Notes: a model not told the origin generated them from the letters alone. A stretch of DNA of 64,000 bases from Gonapodya sp. JEL0774 (GCA_027604505.1 JADIIX010000070.1:1-64000); one strand, 5' to 3'. Shown: positions 12,680 to 27,300, counted from the first letter of the stretch. Made by a program: numbers and translations.

Positions 12680-14289
12680 TCGCTCCGATTGCAGTGGGAT
12701 GCATCATCGGGTGCAGCTTTCCCTAGATTCGAGAAGAACTCTCCCAAGGTAAACAAACAGACGGAGTTTGCGTGGATGTCGTCCCCATTTGCATAGGAAA
12801 CCACCCAACCTCATTTGACAGTTTTCCACCAGTTTGTGTCTCTTTCCAACCTCCTTCAGTCTTCATCATGCCCTGCGTTAGTCCTCAAGCTCTGCACTCA
12901 ATATTTACACCATGTGCTCTTGACGGACACGGGGAATCCCGAATCTGTGTTCGAGGCCTTGGAGACTCTTCGAGTAGAGGCCTTAGCAGCTGTCTTGGGC
13001 GGCGTAAATGTGGCTGTTGATGTTGTGAAGGCTTGTGTGAGAGGAGCTGTGTCTGCAGCAACAAAGGTGAGTATCATTTGAATCGTGGTCAATGTATGTA
13101 ATCAACGAAACCTGGCGAGGTTGCAGGCAGACAACCATCGTACTGAGCAGATGCAAAAGCCTATCTGGGTTGCAAAGCTGGATCAGGCATTGCGGTCATT
13201 GTTTGACAAAATTGCGGACAGGTTGGTGAGAGGAGAACCTCACGATAAAACTTACCTGACACCACTTTTGCAGAGATACTTCGCTCGAGTTGAAAGGGCA
13301 ACTATTGCTTTGGACCACGGTTGTAGCTTTCAAGCAAATAAATAAGGTGAGCGAATAGTTTTGTCTGTCTTGACGTGCAACTAATGTCCTTCATTGGAAC
13401 CCCGAGACCGGCTCACACACCAACTTTGACTACTACTTTATGAAACTCATTACGCAACCGTGGAATGATCTTTCTATCATCCAGTCGACAAAGGCCGACC
13501 TCGTGTCGTATCACTTTTTGGTCGGTGTCTATCGATTGACGGACCATCATTTCCTCGCAGTGAGTACGATTGTTGGACTGGACGGTTCCTGATCAGGTTA
13601 TTGCTTCATAATGTGACCCATTCAAGGCCGAACCCCATCTTGCGTATGCGTTCCGACATTGCACACTGACACATCCTTCGAACCGAAGGAGAGCATTAAC
13701 CTTCCTCTCTGCGGCTCGGCTCATTCTGGGCAGAACCCCTCCACAATCACTCATCGAAAAGTATGGTCTTTCTGAGACATTTACGCCTCGGCTTGTCGAC
13801 AGATGGCGAATAGGAGACTATCACGGCTTTATGGCTGAGGTCGAATCTCGGAGAGAATGGTGGTCATCTCGAGGCCTATATTCGGTAATGAAGGAACGCA
13901 CGAAGCTCGCTATGTGGAGGAACTTACTTAAGAGGACGTAAGTCGGCTGTGAGATGGTTGAGCGTGAATTTTATGTGAAAGCGTTGCTCCCAATCCACGT
14001 CAGGCACTCGTTGCTTTTCACCCTTCCCACGCCGCCACCCCACTTCACTCTTGAACATGCTCATATCGCACTACTCGTATCTGGGTATCCTGTTACTATG
14101 GTATCCACAGAATCTGCCGTTCGCTCTCTCGCACGACAAAAACTCACAAAGTTCAGAGTCCTGCATGAATCGGGTAGAGTGGTGCCTCCAATTCAGGGTA
14201 AGAGAGTCCGTGAACTTTGGCCTGGTGTCTGGGATACTATGACCCAAGAGAAGTTGGTATTTGGGGTTATAGAAGAAATAGAAGAATGA
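12680..14289 (+). CDS. PCI-domain protein of the PCID2/Thp1/CSN12 family (5' end unresolved)
   Basis: Members of this family act in the TREX-2 mRNA export complex (Thp1/PCID2) or beside the COP9 signalosome (CSN12). The earliest supported exon encodes ...QWDASSGAAFPRFEKNSPK and joins in phase 0 across an intron at 12749-12832 to FVSLSNLLQ. Later exons give FDKIADRDTSLELKGQLLLW, TVVAFKQINK and TGSHTNFDYYFMKL. The core family block follows: HHFLAAEPHLAYAFRHC, HPSNRRRALTFLSAARLILG and SLIEKYGL, then the winged-helix end with HIALLVSGYPV. A TAA in the frame near 13343 is avoided by an intron starting at GACAG|GTTGGT near 13220 and ending TTTTGCAG near 13272, which also restores the conserved helix. 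No ATG exists in the first exon, so a 5' exon is missing from my model. PCID2 is slightly favoured over CSN12. Confidence 0.82.
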
Positions 14290-14370
14290 TTTTGAAGCTC
14301 GAAGTTGCGCGCCAGTTCAACCACGACTCATACTCACAAACTACATCGAACATCTGAAACGAGCTTCCAA

Positions 14371-17300
14371 ATGGATCCAGATGATGCAATATCTAACGAG
14401 CAAATGAACAGTAGTCGAACTCACCCTGTGGAGGAGTGCGACCTGAAGCCTACTGAATCCATGTCCGATACAGCACATCCAATCAGACAGCCACGCAGTC
14501 ACCAAGAGAATCGAGAAGAGAAGCAGGACACTTTACGCAACTTTTCTCGGCCTGGTTTCGCGGAAAGTAGTTCCAGATGGGGATGGAATACGCTCGGTGG
14601 GAAAGCCGCAAGCGCGTTCCTTCGATCTTCATCAGAAATTGGCAGTGTCGCAGAACCAGCACAAGAGAACGAAGAAGGAGATGTCAGACGAGCGTCCAGA
14701 CAACGGCCGAGGTGGATTGTTCCACCGGAGTTCATGGATAGGGTGTTGAGTCCAAGTGGACCCCAGTACGTTTTGGAAGTCGCCCACCAAATGTCAGGTG
14801 ACTGTGATTTATTTGAGTCACTTTTACCAACAGACTCTCAGCATTCTCCTCTCGGCGGGAAGTACCATCTCACCTGATGGTTGGAGCACAGGATGATGAA
14901 CAACTTCAAGATGATCCCGAATGGGAAGACCGAAAGACAGAGCGACGTCGCACCAGTGAAGATGACTGTGCCGGAATTGGCCATGTCTCACCTGTTCGGT
15001 ACCCTAACTTTCATCTCGACGGATTTCAAAGTGAAGTAAGATGTTCGGACACTTTGGAAGAGTTCAGTGATGATGGAACAAATGAATGCCAGCGCGTGGA
15101 CTCTCTGTCGCCGGAGCTGAGTGCAGCCGACTTGAATGTCTCTACTGCCGATGAAATGGATGTTCCGCCTTTTGCGTTGGTACAGTATCATACCCACCAA
15201 TTACGCGATTCGGACAATATTGTGATCGTACAAGACCCTCAGATTGGCCAAGACGGTAGCTTGTTTCGCTCGATGTACATTCCTCGTCCGCTACCTGGAC
15301 GGTATCGTGATTTCGATAGATATCCTCCGCACCTTCAATGTGAGGATAAGGCGACCCAGAGCGGAGTATCAGACTGTCGCACTAAAGAAGAGCTTGAAGT
15401 GTCAAGTGGGAACTCCAAGATGATCAGCATGAGCAGAGCTTCTCCCGCCGCTCCCCCCACTCGCCCTGTCACACCCATTTCTGTACCACCTTCGCCTACT
15501 CCGTCCATGGCATCAATCGTGCCCGAGGACCCTGCTTCAGCACTCACTCTTCCTTACCCGCTGCCAGCTGAGGATTTTGCTTTTATCTCGAATCAGGATC
15601 TGACGTACGTCCTCGCATCTGGACGGGCGCGATCTATTCTACTCTCCTCGCTTCCCAGTTGTGCAACTGCAATAGACTCTTCCCAGTGTATTACAGCAGC
15701 CAGCAGTAGTACCTTAGAGCCACCTGCCTCGGGGACTATGCAAACTATGCAATCGTCAACATCTCTTGATTCGCTCCCACTACCTCTACTCTGCACAATA
15801 TGCACGCAACCTTTTGTGGATCCGGTGCGAAGTCCGGGATGCGCTCATCATTTTTGCCGTGTATGCATTTCCCGCTGGTGTGGTCAGTTTACTCAACCGC
15901 CAGTGATGGCACGAGGCTTGACGCCTTCCTCAGCCTCGTTCCAACCAAAGACACCCACATGCCCACAGTGTCGGGCTCCTATTGAAGGTGGGGCCGGTAG
16001 TCTTGGGGTAGCAGATCCTGCTGTTCTTGAAATGGTTAAGCGGTGCGTAGTTAGGTGTGTAAATCGGGCCAAAGGCACTATTGCATCAAAAACGGACATT
16101 GGTGCAAGTGACTCATCGGAAGGGGAAGGCCCTGATTCGCCAGGATGTTCGTGGATCGGACCTCGTGCGCTTTTGCAGGCGCATCTCGAAACATGCCTTC
16201 ACAGTATCGTGACCTGTAGCAGCTCTCGCAATGGTGGTTGTGGCCGAGGCGTGCAGCGGAGGTTGCTGCCAAACCACAGGAAGACATGCATGGAAGTTCT
16301 CGTTGGATGCTCTGCCCGGCGTATTCCACCGCCGCACAAGCAAGCACGGTCTACCGACATTACCACTGCTTTCCTTCCTGGTTGTGTCGCGAGATTTCCG
16401 CGTGGAAAAATGTCTTCGCACGCCGCCGTATGCCCATTCCGGGCGGTGCGGACAGTGCTATCCCGACTGGACCCAGGCTCTTGGGAGATTGTGGTCGGGC
16501 AGTGCAGGGTTACTTCTGCGCTTGTTGGGACGTGGGGCCTAGTCGCGGGTTCTACGTCATCTGCAGGCGGATTGGGCACCGAGCAAGCGACGAAAACTGA
16601 AGCGGACCACACCAATGGCATGTGCTTGTCGAGTGGAATAATGTGTGATCTTCTTTCTGCATTTGCACCATCAAGCGAATCCGCCGCGCACAATCCGGTT
16701 CATTCGCTGCCACCGTTCTTGAAAACCCCAATGGATCAGGTCCTTGGTCCCCTGGCCAACACTGTTTCTCAACTTACAGCAACAGTGAGTGAGCTTTCAT
16801 TGACCGTGACGTCCCTCCAAACTGCGTTGAGTGCTGTATGCGCTGACGCCTCTGTTCTTGAGCGGAGAGTAGTGACACTGGAGACGAAACTCGAGACCAT
16901 ACAAAGGGAAGATCTGGCTGCTCTGCGATCTGATGCTGTGGAGGCCAAGAGAGATGTGGAGAGCCTCAAAGTGTTGGTTGAAGGAGCTGTCGCTGTCGGG
17001 GTGATCGGACGAGGATCGATGGCACACACCACAACCGGGTCCACAAGGGAGAGACATTCGAGAGAGCAAGCATCAACCCCACTCACAGTGTCTGGAAGAG
17101 AAACCGTGAGGAGGACCTCAGCATCAATTCAGACGAACATATCCCTCCCAACACCACATATGTCCTCTATGCAACTTGTTGGATCGGGTGGATCAAATGA
17201 CGGGGCGTTGGCGATGCGGAGCTACAATCTTGATGGAAGCAGCTCTGGTACATCGGCTCCGCTCTTTGCCGGCCTTGCGAGTGCTCGCAGCAAGCGGTCT

Positions 17301-17396
17301 GCATCTCGGACCAGACCGCCAACTCTGCCTCTTGCGTTCGGCCAACATTGGCCCACCTCTGGCCATCCGATCAATTTAGGAAGAATAACGAGATGA
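14371..17396 (+). CDS. RING-finger / TRAF-type zinc-finger protein (probable E3 ubiquitin ligase)
   Basis: Two exons. The first starts at the only ATG in its frame (14371) and has a low-complexity polar sequence. The donor near 14800 (ATGTCAG|GTGACT) joins at ...CTCTCAG| near 14840, in frame with the long second exon. The middle holds a C3HC4-like RING: LLCTICTQPFVDPVRSPGCA, HHFCRVCISRW, then CPQCRAPI after a Ser/Pro-rich insert. TRAF-type zinc-finger Cys/His spacing follows (LLQAHLETCLHSIVTC, LLPNHRKTCMEVLVGC, MSSHAAVCPFR). A coiled coil of about 60 residues comes next (SQLTATVSELSLTVTSLQTA, then LERRVVTLETKLETI), and a Ser/Arg-rich tail ends the protein. The order RING, TRAF zinc fingers, coiled coil matches TRAF-like ligases, but no MATH domain is visible. 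Target and pathway are unknown. Confidence 0.85.
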
Positions 17397-17963
17397 GTTG
17401 GTGCCCAAGATATGATGCTGAATCTAGATTCGAGCGTTATTTCTTGATAGACTTTGTCAGGTTTTATTCAAACATGTGATATGACTACTATAGCTTGGCG
17501 AACAGGACGTTCTTTATTCGACTATGATCTCGATGGATTGCAACGACAGTTCCACTCTTTTACACCCAAAATGCAGCTCAGAGCGTGTCCATATCCTAGG
17601 AGTCCGTTCCATGTCACGCTTTGCTATGTTGTGGCCGCCCAAGTTGGGGCAAAGGAAGGGAGCCACACAGCCGAGGGAGACATCATATATTATTATTAAA
17701 CGCCACCCAGTGGCCTTGGCATGGATACAAATACATTGATGAAAGCATTTCTGATATGGTCTTTTCACGATGTGCACTTCAACAGAAAAGTACGCGAAGT
17801 CCCCCCTTCCTTGCTGTATTGCATGATCGAAGACGTGAGGTCACATGCAGATATCGAACACTTCTGTTCAAGAGAGTCTCCGCTAATCGTCATACTTGTA
17901 TCAGTGTCGCCTGGAGTTCAGTCTATTTTCTGCCTTTATCCTTCGCTCTTGCCGAGAACGAGA
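17397..17963. other. Intergenic region upstream of the flavin oxidase
   Basis: Spacer between two genes on the same strand; it should hold the 3' UTR of the RING/TRAF gene and the promoter of the oxidase. The reading frame of the oxidase is open upstream to 17721, but that extension lacks any feature of the family and precedes a clear signal peptide, so I left it out. Confidence 0.5.
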
Positions 17964-19785
17964 ATGCTTGAGGGAACAAAAATCAAACTGCTGTTGATCG
18001 GAATTCTCCTCCAGTTTCTTTTTCACACGGCACAAGCTCAGCTGACGCAGTGCCTGCAATCCATACATGATGTTGAGATCTATACGCAGGATTCTGGCTT
18101 CGCATATGATGAATCCCGAACTGGGGTTCGTGTGCGACAGCAGCACTATCCAGCAGCAATCGTTTATGCTTCTTCGATATCTCAAGTGCAACTTGCAGTG
18201 AAATGCGCTGTTGCCGCAAATGTGAAAGTTGTGCCACGTAGTGGAGGGCATTCGTGAGTGACTTTTCATATGTGCATCACATTCGAACTTCGCTCTTACG
18301 ACCGGTTCTAAACTTAGATACGAGGGCCTCAGCTCACTGGATAATCAGCTTGTCATCGATATCTCGGGTCTTGCAGGGGTCTCTGTGAACTCTGAATCGG
18401 CAACCGCGACAGTTGGTGCTGGAATCCGTTTGGGCAACCTGTATGTTGCTCTCGATGCAGCGGGATTTACTTTCACAGGCGGAACATGTCCTTCGGTGGG
18501 CCTGGGTGGGCACATGGCGGGAGGCGGCTTTGGCATGCTCGCGAGGAAATATGGGCTTCTTGTTGATAACGTACTGTCCGCCAAATTGGTGGATGCGGAG
18601 GGAAACCTCCTCGTTGCAAATACCACCAATAACGACGCGCTGTTTTGGGCAATAAGGGGAGGAGGCGGGGGCAGCTATGGAATTGTGGTCGAGGTCACAC
18701 TCGAGGTGTTTCGCTCCCCTTCGTCCACCGTCTTCGAAATCATGTGGGAAGGTTACCAAAAATCTGTGCTGAACGTCTACCAGGTATTTGGTCTCAATGC
18801 TCCTCCGGAGCTGACCACGATGTTGAACTTGAACGGGGGGCGTACAAGCGTGACTGGGAGATTCCTTGGGACGCAAGGTGATCTGGAAGCTCTTATCCAA
18901 AATTCTGGTCTCCTTGACATTGCTTCACCATCACTGACCTATCACGTATGCTCGTCTTTGGGAGCACAGGCTGCTTTTTATGACCCAAATTTCAGCTGTG
19001 ACAATGTCGATCTTCTCAGCACTCCATCACGGTTGAGCCCGGAGAACCGCGAGAACTCAAAAACAAAGAGCGACTTCTTCTCGCGTATCATCCCAGACGC
19101 TGGACTCCAAGCCATCGTTGACGCAGCGAACTTTTTCCCGTCGGATGGCATGTTGATTCAGTTTCACGCGTTCGGGGGCTTCATGGACTGGGTGAATGCC
19201 AGTGCGACCCCGTATCCACATAGGAACGGAACCTTGATGTCGCTGCAGTACGTGGTCTATTTTGATAGCTCTCCCGAACCTCCAAATTCAACTCGCTTTC
19301 AGTGGATCTACAATCTCGAAAATGCATTGAAGCCATATGTCGATGGATCACATTATCAAGGTTATGTGGATCTCGACGTTTTACCAGGGTCTTATTTTGG
19401 AGCAAACTGGGCGCGTTTGATTGCCATCAAGGCACAGTACGACCCTCACGGCCTATTCATGAATCCGCAGTCCCCACTACCCCCACTACCTGTCGACGAA
19501 TCAAACCGCTCCACCACAACCGTCAGTTCCATTCCCACAGACACTCAACCTGCCAGTTTTGGACCAGTTGATGCGAAGCTCCGTCTCCTCCTTTCTTCAT
19601 CCACCATGACATCCGTCTCCTCTGCATCCACTATCGCATCTTTCTCCGTGAAGGCCGCTGGGCCGCAACCCACCGGTGGACCAACCCCACGTCTATCGGC
19701 TGGGACCGAGAATTACATGCCGTCGCTTTTGACAACTGCTGTCAGTTTTGTGGTAACCATTTGGGAATGGGTTGCAATGATTTGA
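17964..19785 (+). CDS. Secreted FAD-linked oxidase, berberine-bridge-enzyme type
   Basis: Flavin-dependent oxidase of the VAO/BBE superfamily; members oxidise sugars, alcohols or alkaloid-like substrates with O2. The ATG at 17964 starts a signal peptide (MLEGTKIKLLLIGILLQFLF...). One intron (18254-18317) splits RSGGHS|YEG. The His of RSGGHSYEG and the Cys of GGTCPSVGLGGHMAGGGFG are the two residues that carry FAD bicovalently in BBE-type enzymes, and both are present. DALFWAIRGGGGGSYGIV is the usual FAD/substrate block. The BBE C-terminal segment appears as YVDLDVLPGSYFGANWARL and AIKAQYDPHGLFMNPQS. After the catalytic region, about 100 Ser/Thr/Pro-rich residues lead to a hydrophobic end (LLTTAVSFVVTIWEWVAMI). 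This looks like a stalk plus a membrane or GPI-type anchor, an inference. Substrate cannot be predicted. Confidence 0.93.
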
Positions 19786-19872
19786 TTTTGCTACGTATCA
19801 ATTCGTATTGAAAAGTTTTTATCAGCGGCAAATGGAATAGTGTATTACATTATAAAAGTACAATTGATGAGT

Positions 19873-20905
19873 TTATCCCAAGAAGGTCAGCGATTGATCT
19901 ACAATGAGTTGTCGTGAACAAAAGTTACGTACAACAATGAGAAAATAGACCGAGTGAAATGAAATCAGCGCATGCAACGCACCGTCCGCAATGTCCAGCC
20001 GATTCTTTTGCTTTATTCGATCATCTTTGATGAGTCGGGAGTCTTTTCGGTGGTCGTCACCCTCTACCCCGATCGCCATTTGTGGAATTTTCGCTTCGAT
20101 GACATAGTGGTTGTCACAATGGGGACAGTACTCATCGGAATCGTCGTAGTTACTGTTGGTGCAATACGTGAGAACAGTGTCAAGCATCACATTCGTGAAC
20201 GGCAGAAGCGTCGATATGTATCGCCGTATCCCCCAATGGGAATGTTGACCCCTATATAGACACTAATTTGCGCTGAATCCATTGCTTAAAGACACAATTG
20301 CTCTCGTCGACGCAAGTTGGGCATGTTTTTGATAGACCATGCGCTGTAGGATCCATGCCCAAATCCAATTGATCCATTTGAAGTTCCGCGACCATACTCC
20401 GGTAAGGGAACACCAGAAAGCCACTCTCGAAGTGATTTCCCCAACGCTAGAGCCCTGTCCTTCCGGAGAAGCTAAGAGCTTCGGCGTCTGAGCTAGCGAC
20501 TTTGAAACTCACGTCATGTCTTTCCGGAACACCTTTTTACACTTCTTACACGCAAACACCATTTCGTTTGTCTTGCGTAGCCCATGTGTTGAGACCTCGG
20601 CGTGGCACTCTGCACAGTCAAACCAGCGCTGACAGCAAGGAGCACGGATGGACACCTAGGAGGGATCGGCGGTTCCCAGGAGTGAGCCCACACGCAACAC
20701 GAGAAAGCATCCAGAGAAATTTCATTGGCCACGGGAGTGGAAAATATGGCGATTAGAGCGTTTCGTCGGGTAGAATGAGGGATATCGTTGTGCATTTCAG
20801 TGGATTGACAAGACGTCAGTGAAATGATTTGCGGGCTAGGAGCCGCAAGAGCACACGCGTTTGGGATATGATGGTCACCTGTGCGTTGAGAATGTGTTTG
20901 CACAT
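19873..20905 (-). CDS. CHY-type zinc-finger protein (Hot13-like)
   Basis: Small zinc-binding protein of the CHY family. In yeast the relative Hot13 acts in the mitochondrial intermembrane space on small Tim proteins. Three or four exons chain in frame. The first encodes MCKHILNAQ (20905-20879). An intron to 20656 ends TAG, followed by VSIRAPCCQRWFDCAECHAE, and then NEMVFACKKCKKVFRKDM. A further exon gives YDDSDEYCPHCDNHYVIEAK, IPQMAIGVEGDD and a Lys/Asp-rich tail. Cys/His pairs CKH, CC, CAEC, CKKC and CPHC give the zinc ligands. The last intron probably removes about 100 nt and leaves a short end before TAA at 19873. A 5' exon upstream of the ATG cannot be excluded. Confidence 0.85.
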
Positions 20906-21202
20906 GGGCGCAGGAAAGTTTCTGTGAGGGAGTTGTTATCAAAGCCTTCGTGTCCACTTCTGTGAGTATCACAATTCAGACTGATTCTACATGGTCTGCA
21001 ACCGTGATACATATAAATTCATTGTGGAGAAATGGAACGTGGCCAGCTTTTATTCACAGGGAAATACTACACGCATACGTTCACAGGACAATCCGTAAAG
21101 GTTCTCTACACCCCTCCTGATTCCACAGGCGCTCGTATTTGAGAAACATAGCCGCCGCCAACATGCCATCTCCCCCAAATCTTTTCCAACGAGATTCATT
21201 CC

Positions 21203-22651
<1,449 letters not shown>

Positions 22652-23545
22652 TGAGATCTGCGACCGGGAACCGTCCAGGAAGGGAACAAGAAACGCAGCG
22701 GAAGTTTACTTTGAGTCGCCGACTGAAGACACGCGCCGTTTACGTGAACCCACGTTCTGATGTTTTGGTTTGGGTGTTCACAAACGAAACTCCAAACCTA
22801 CCCGTTGCAGGCAAACCTCGCCACAAAATCACAAACCGTTTGGAAGATCGCAGAAGGACAACGAATTTGCCATGAACCACCAAAACTTGAAGTCAATCGA
22901 CTCGGAAATGTTGCCAAATGTTTTTGTTTATTTTTTTTTGGCTCTTGAGGATCTGTTGAATACGTGATTTGAGCGAAAGGATGGCACCACATTGACCGAG
23001 GAGGCAAGAACGCAGTTACAACGATGGAGGGAATTAGTTAAGCTTTTCTTCGCGTGAGAGGTGCAAGTGATTAGCTTGTTGTTGGTTCTGGAATTCCCCC
23101 GAGTTTTGGACAGTAGCGGGGGAACTCCAACCAAACTCGCTCCCACCATAAAGAATATCTCACCGAACAGTGGAAACTCTAAACGTTTGCCGGGGGTGTT
23201 CCACCGGCGTAATTTTGTCATCTCTGTCGAATTTGGCACCTGTTTGGTTTGAACGAAGAGGAACAAAACTTCAGGAAGTAGTCAAACAACCTCAGCTTAT
23301 TCAAGGCGGTACTCGTATTCGATTTGAAACTACAGTACAATCAAATTTTGCGGAAGAAGGTTTGCAATTGTTTGCACAGGTCGATGCATTATTGTATTGT
23401 TACGTCATCTCCATCATATTTCTCTTCATAAGAACCAACCCCGCGGGTAATTTCAACTCTCTCGTTCACCGCCTCAAAGCCCACCACCGAAAACTTCGCA
23501 GTCGCCACCTTCTCTCCTACTTACATTGCCAGGTCGACAATATTG
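22652..23545. other. Divergent intergenic region, UBC4 / CsbD-like gene
   Basis: Upstream region of two divergent genes. It contains a run of T at about 22928-22938 and no convincing coding frame. Presumably it holds both promoters. Confidence 0.45.
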
Positions 23546-24156
23546 ATGTCTTCCTCACGAGCCGCCGGAGAAGCTGCTTTTGTCGGTACTGACCGTCCAC
23601 CGCACTTGCCTAAGCAAGCCACCATTGTCCATCATGCGCCTCCTTCCAACACTCGCGCAATAGGCCAAGCTACGCCGGTGGGAGCTCTGAATGACACGAT
23701 CACGACAGTTGTTGAACCACCCCCAAGAGTTCCGTCCAACGTTCGAGCGGCCGGGGAAGCATGGCCAGTTAATCGGCCTATCGGGAAAGAAGATTGCTGG
23801 ATGAAAGAGGGTGGTGGGGATCCGGAGTCGGACGTTCGGATTGGGGACAGGGGAACTTCCTCCACTGTAGGTGGTAAACTGGAGCAGATTATTGGCAGAG
23901 CAGAGGTAAGCTTCGCCGAGAAGAGGTCAACTTTATTGTGACTTGTGTGAATGACTTTCTCCTATGCAAACATTGGCTCCACTACTTTGTAATTCCTCCC
24001 GCGTCCCGTCCCCCGCAGCACGGTTTCGGAGTTCTATTTCGCTCTCCAAAACTCCAAGCTGATGGGGACTTCAAGGTGATGGAGGGGCAGGCGCGGATCA
24101 GCGCAGCAGAAGCCGAGAAGGAGATGGAGCGTTTGCGAGGGGGGAATGAACATTAG
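23546..24156 (+). CDS. Small hydrophilic protein with CsbD-like C-terminal segment
   Basis: Two exons with an intron at 23906-24018 (GTAAGC...CCCCGCAG). The N-terminal half has loosely repeated AAGEA and AIGQATPVG-like pieces with many Ala, Pro and Gly and no membrane helix. The C-terminal part reads GGKLEQIIGRA, then SPKLQADGDFKVMEGQAR and AEAEKEMERLR. This resembles the GK(L/I)...IG....L...G....EG... pattern of CsbD-like stress proteins. I base that on pattern only. The ATG at 23546 is the first in frame. Alternative: a lineage-specific disordered stress protein with no real CsbD kinship. Confidence 0.6.
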
Positions 24157-24339
24157 GTTGAGGGTGATAATACAATCAAAACCTGATTCATTACACATCG
24201 CGAGCGTTCAAACATTACATAAACGCGCATAAAGAAACAGCAGCAAAACTAGAGTCCATTCCGGAACAAGAACAACGGCTCTCGAAGTGATCTACTGATT
24301 ACTGCTTCCCGCCCTTCCAACCCACCATCTCTCCCACTT

Positions 24340-27300
24340 CTACGATTTCCCACCTCCCATTCTCCCCAGAACCTCTCGATTTCTCTTCAACGTCTCTGCC
24401 AAAACGTCCGCCACCTCCCTCTTCCCCATGAGACTTCCGACGCCTCTCACAACGTCCGCAGCCTTGCCCGTTGCAAGTGGAGGAGGGTCCGAGTCTACCC
24501 GGTAGTGGCTCTGCGGAAGCCGAGGTGCGAGAGAGAGCGAGTTTGATCGCCGATGGTCGCGATCGACAATGGGCGACGAGCCGGATACGGATCCCGATGC
24601 ATGGTACGTTGGTGAACGAGGGGGAGAGGATGGCGGCGGAGTTGGAAGGTGTGTTGGAGGGCTCGAATTCAACGATGGAGAGCGAGGAGGTAAAGGATAA
24701 TTGGTGTTGTGTTGGAGTATCTTGAGGCAGGTGTCAACGATAGTCCGGAGTGGAAAGCTAGATTCGATCAGGTACGACATGCGGGATGTAGTTACAATTT
24801 AAGATGACCGTAGCATCAAGAAGCACGCTTTTTCACGTACCTTGCTCCTGTGACTCGATTCCAGCCTCGTGCCGGCAGCGCGTGAGTACGGTACATGTCG
24901 GTCATCGACTCTGTCGAACTCCGAGGCGTGGTGTGAGGCAGAGCTATCGGACATGTAGAAGCGTACTAAAATGAACCGAAAGAGCATTCGTGAGTGCTTC
25001 ACCGAACGGTAGCCCACTATATTTCTTCCACTGTGACTCACTCTTCCACCATCCGACGTTTCAACTACCACACCTGCGCCTCCTGCAACTGCGAAAACCT
25101 CATCTTGACCCTGCACATGCACACACCTGTACACCACGCCATCCCGCGCCATGGCCAAAACTCGTCGTGCAGGGAATGCGGAGCCGAGTTGAGGCGCCAG
25201 AGGTGGTGGGCGTGCAGGAGGATGCGTTGCGTTCAAAAAAGAAGACGACGAGTAGGGGAAAGGATGCGATAAGGCGGAGTTAGGGGAATTGGGCGGGGAG
25301 AGCGGGGGAGGGACATATGTTGCATTCAATGTATGCGATGGTGAGATGGAGAGAGATAAACTGGGGGGAGGGAGTGGTGATGTAATTTGGTTCGAGGTTC
25401 TCGGCAAAACGCGGGAGGTTGATGAAGTGGAGGTCTCTGTTGTGATGGAAATCGTTCGTTGGTGATCAGTTCTCATGAAAAAATGGTGCATTACCACAGG
25501 ACCGTGGTAGCACCACTTGAAGCTCAGTGAAATGCATTTCGCAAACTCGATTGACGGTTGGGCAGCTTCCGAACTCAACATAATCCAAGCACATGACACC
25601 CAGCGCCGATTACAAAACTCACGTTCAACCCATTCCACCACCAGCGCCACGATCTCCTCCCAAATCTTGGGCGGATCTTTTGTCGAAAACGGGCCTTGAG
25701 TACACCTCGCGTAGGCGTACCGAAACCTGCGACGGCCTACGACAGCGGTGGAGGCTGTGGTAGTCGGCGTGGGCGAGGATGCGCTACCACCATCTAGATG
25801 CGGAGGGGAGCTTACTCTGCGGCCCGAGAGCGAGCGGGCAAGGGAGAGGACGAGGGTCCGCGTCGTGGCGGGTGGGGAGGCAGGGTCGGTACTGGTAACG
25901 AAGGGAGGGAGAGTTGTAGAGAGTGATTTTGGTGGTTGCTCTACAGTGTTGAGCGTTGAGGTATTAATGCTCGTATTGCGGGTGGTAGAAAGCTTTAAGG
26001 GCTGCTGGGACTCCGCGGAAGCGAGGGATATCCCGCTGTCCATGCGGTCTGCTCTATTAGGAGTTTGGTCGGGTGTGCTACGGGTACTGTCGCTTCCACT
26101 CCATTTGCTTAGACCATGAGCACCAGCAGCAGTGTGCGTGTTGTTGCCACTCGAGCTGCCAAACTGGGATTGTCCAAGAGTTCCCATTCCGTCGGAAAAG
26201 GAGACAGATTTTCGGACGGGTGAAGATCTGGAACCATTCGCAGAGGTTGCTGTGGCAGACGGGCGGCGGGGAGTAGTTTGCGCCGGATTTGGATGTGTGC
26301 TGCTCTTTGCACCCGCTGTCACCGAATGGCTCCTCTGAGACGCTTTGAGTCCTGTACCCCCACCTGAGCCCTCGGACATCACCTTGGCGAGTTTAAGTGG
26401 TGGATCTAACACCGTCGCATGCCTGCGGAATACATGTTCGTCCACTTCGCCGTCAGGGTCATGAATGAGAGCGGGAAAAGACACCCAGAACAAAGATACG
26501 TGAGGGTACACAGTAATGGTCGAGCGAGAATCAAGAGACGTTAGTTGGACGGCGCCTGAGGAAGTCACAGTGAAGTGGGGCTTCGAAGGCTCAGGTGGCT
26601 GGCCAGTTTGAGAAGGTTGGGATGAAATCGAAGGCCAGGATATAGATGTGATGGCAAGATTTGTCTAAAATGTTCATGTGAAGATTAAGAGGACAAATGG
26701 TGACACATTGTAATGGAAAGTTGTGCACATTATTTTGCACGTGATGGGACACCGCTTTTGCTTCATCCATCACAGCACATCCAAAGGTCAAAAACTCGAA
26801 TCCACATTGTGCTCCGACACACCACACTCGTATAAATGCGGACACTGACACATAGTACTTGATGTGGTAATTTCGCTTCGACGCCCTTGCTCGAAATAGA
26901 ACACCGTCTCTGACCTTGCTATATCTCCTGCCAACCTCTCCCACAAGAAAATACCTCTTTGTTAGGATAGGCTAGCGAAGCGTTAAGAGAAAGCAGGTTG
27001 CACTTCGATAAGTCGCATCGGCTATCCACCAACGCCCCACCTGCTCTTCCGGAAGCCCTGATAACCAAATAGCTGGAATCCATTGCAACGCACCTGCTCG
27101 CACGACTCCAGCACTTTCTCGTCAACCAATCTTCCACTTGCCGGTAAAAACACAGTTGCATCCGGCACGGCTGCGTTCCTGAACCGAAGACAGGCAGCAA
27201 CCGCGTTCCTGTACATGGAGAGCACGTTCGCCGTGGAAAACCGAACAGAAGCTCGGGGATCTTGCGAGATTTGAGCCAATGCCGAAGCACCGGTCGGCGT

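Noticed and set aside
13124-13345. Premature TAA at the end of a PCI-gene exon, suggesting a frameshift or pseudogene
   Set aside because: An intron from about 13221 to 13272 puts the following sequence in a different frame that encodes the conserved GQLLLWTTVVAFKQINK helix and joins correctly at the next exon.
14371-17396. Two separate genes, a 170-codon one and the RING/TRAF one
   Set aside because: A GTGACT donor and CTCTCAG acceptor join the two frames in phase, and the second frame begins without its own good start context.
17721-17963. N-terminal extension of the BBE oxidase
   Set aside because: It precedes a clear signal peptide at 17964 and has no conserved content.
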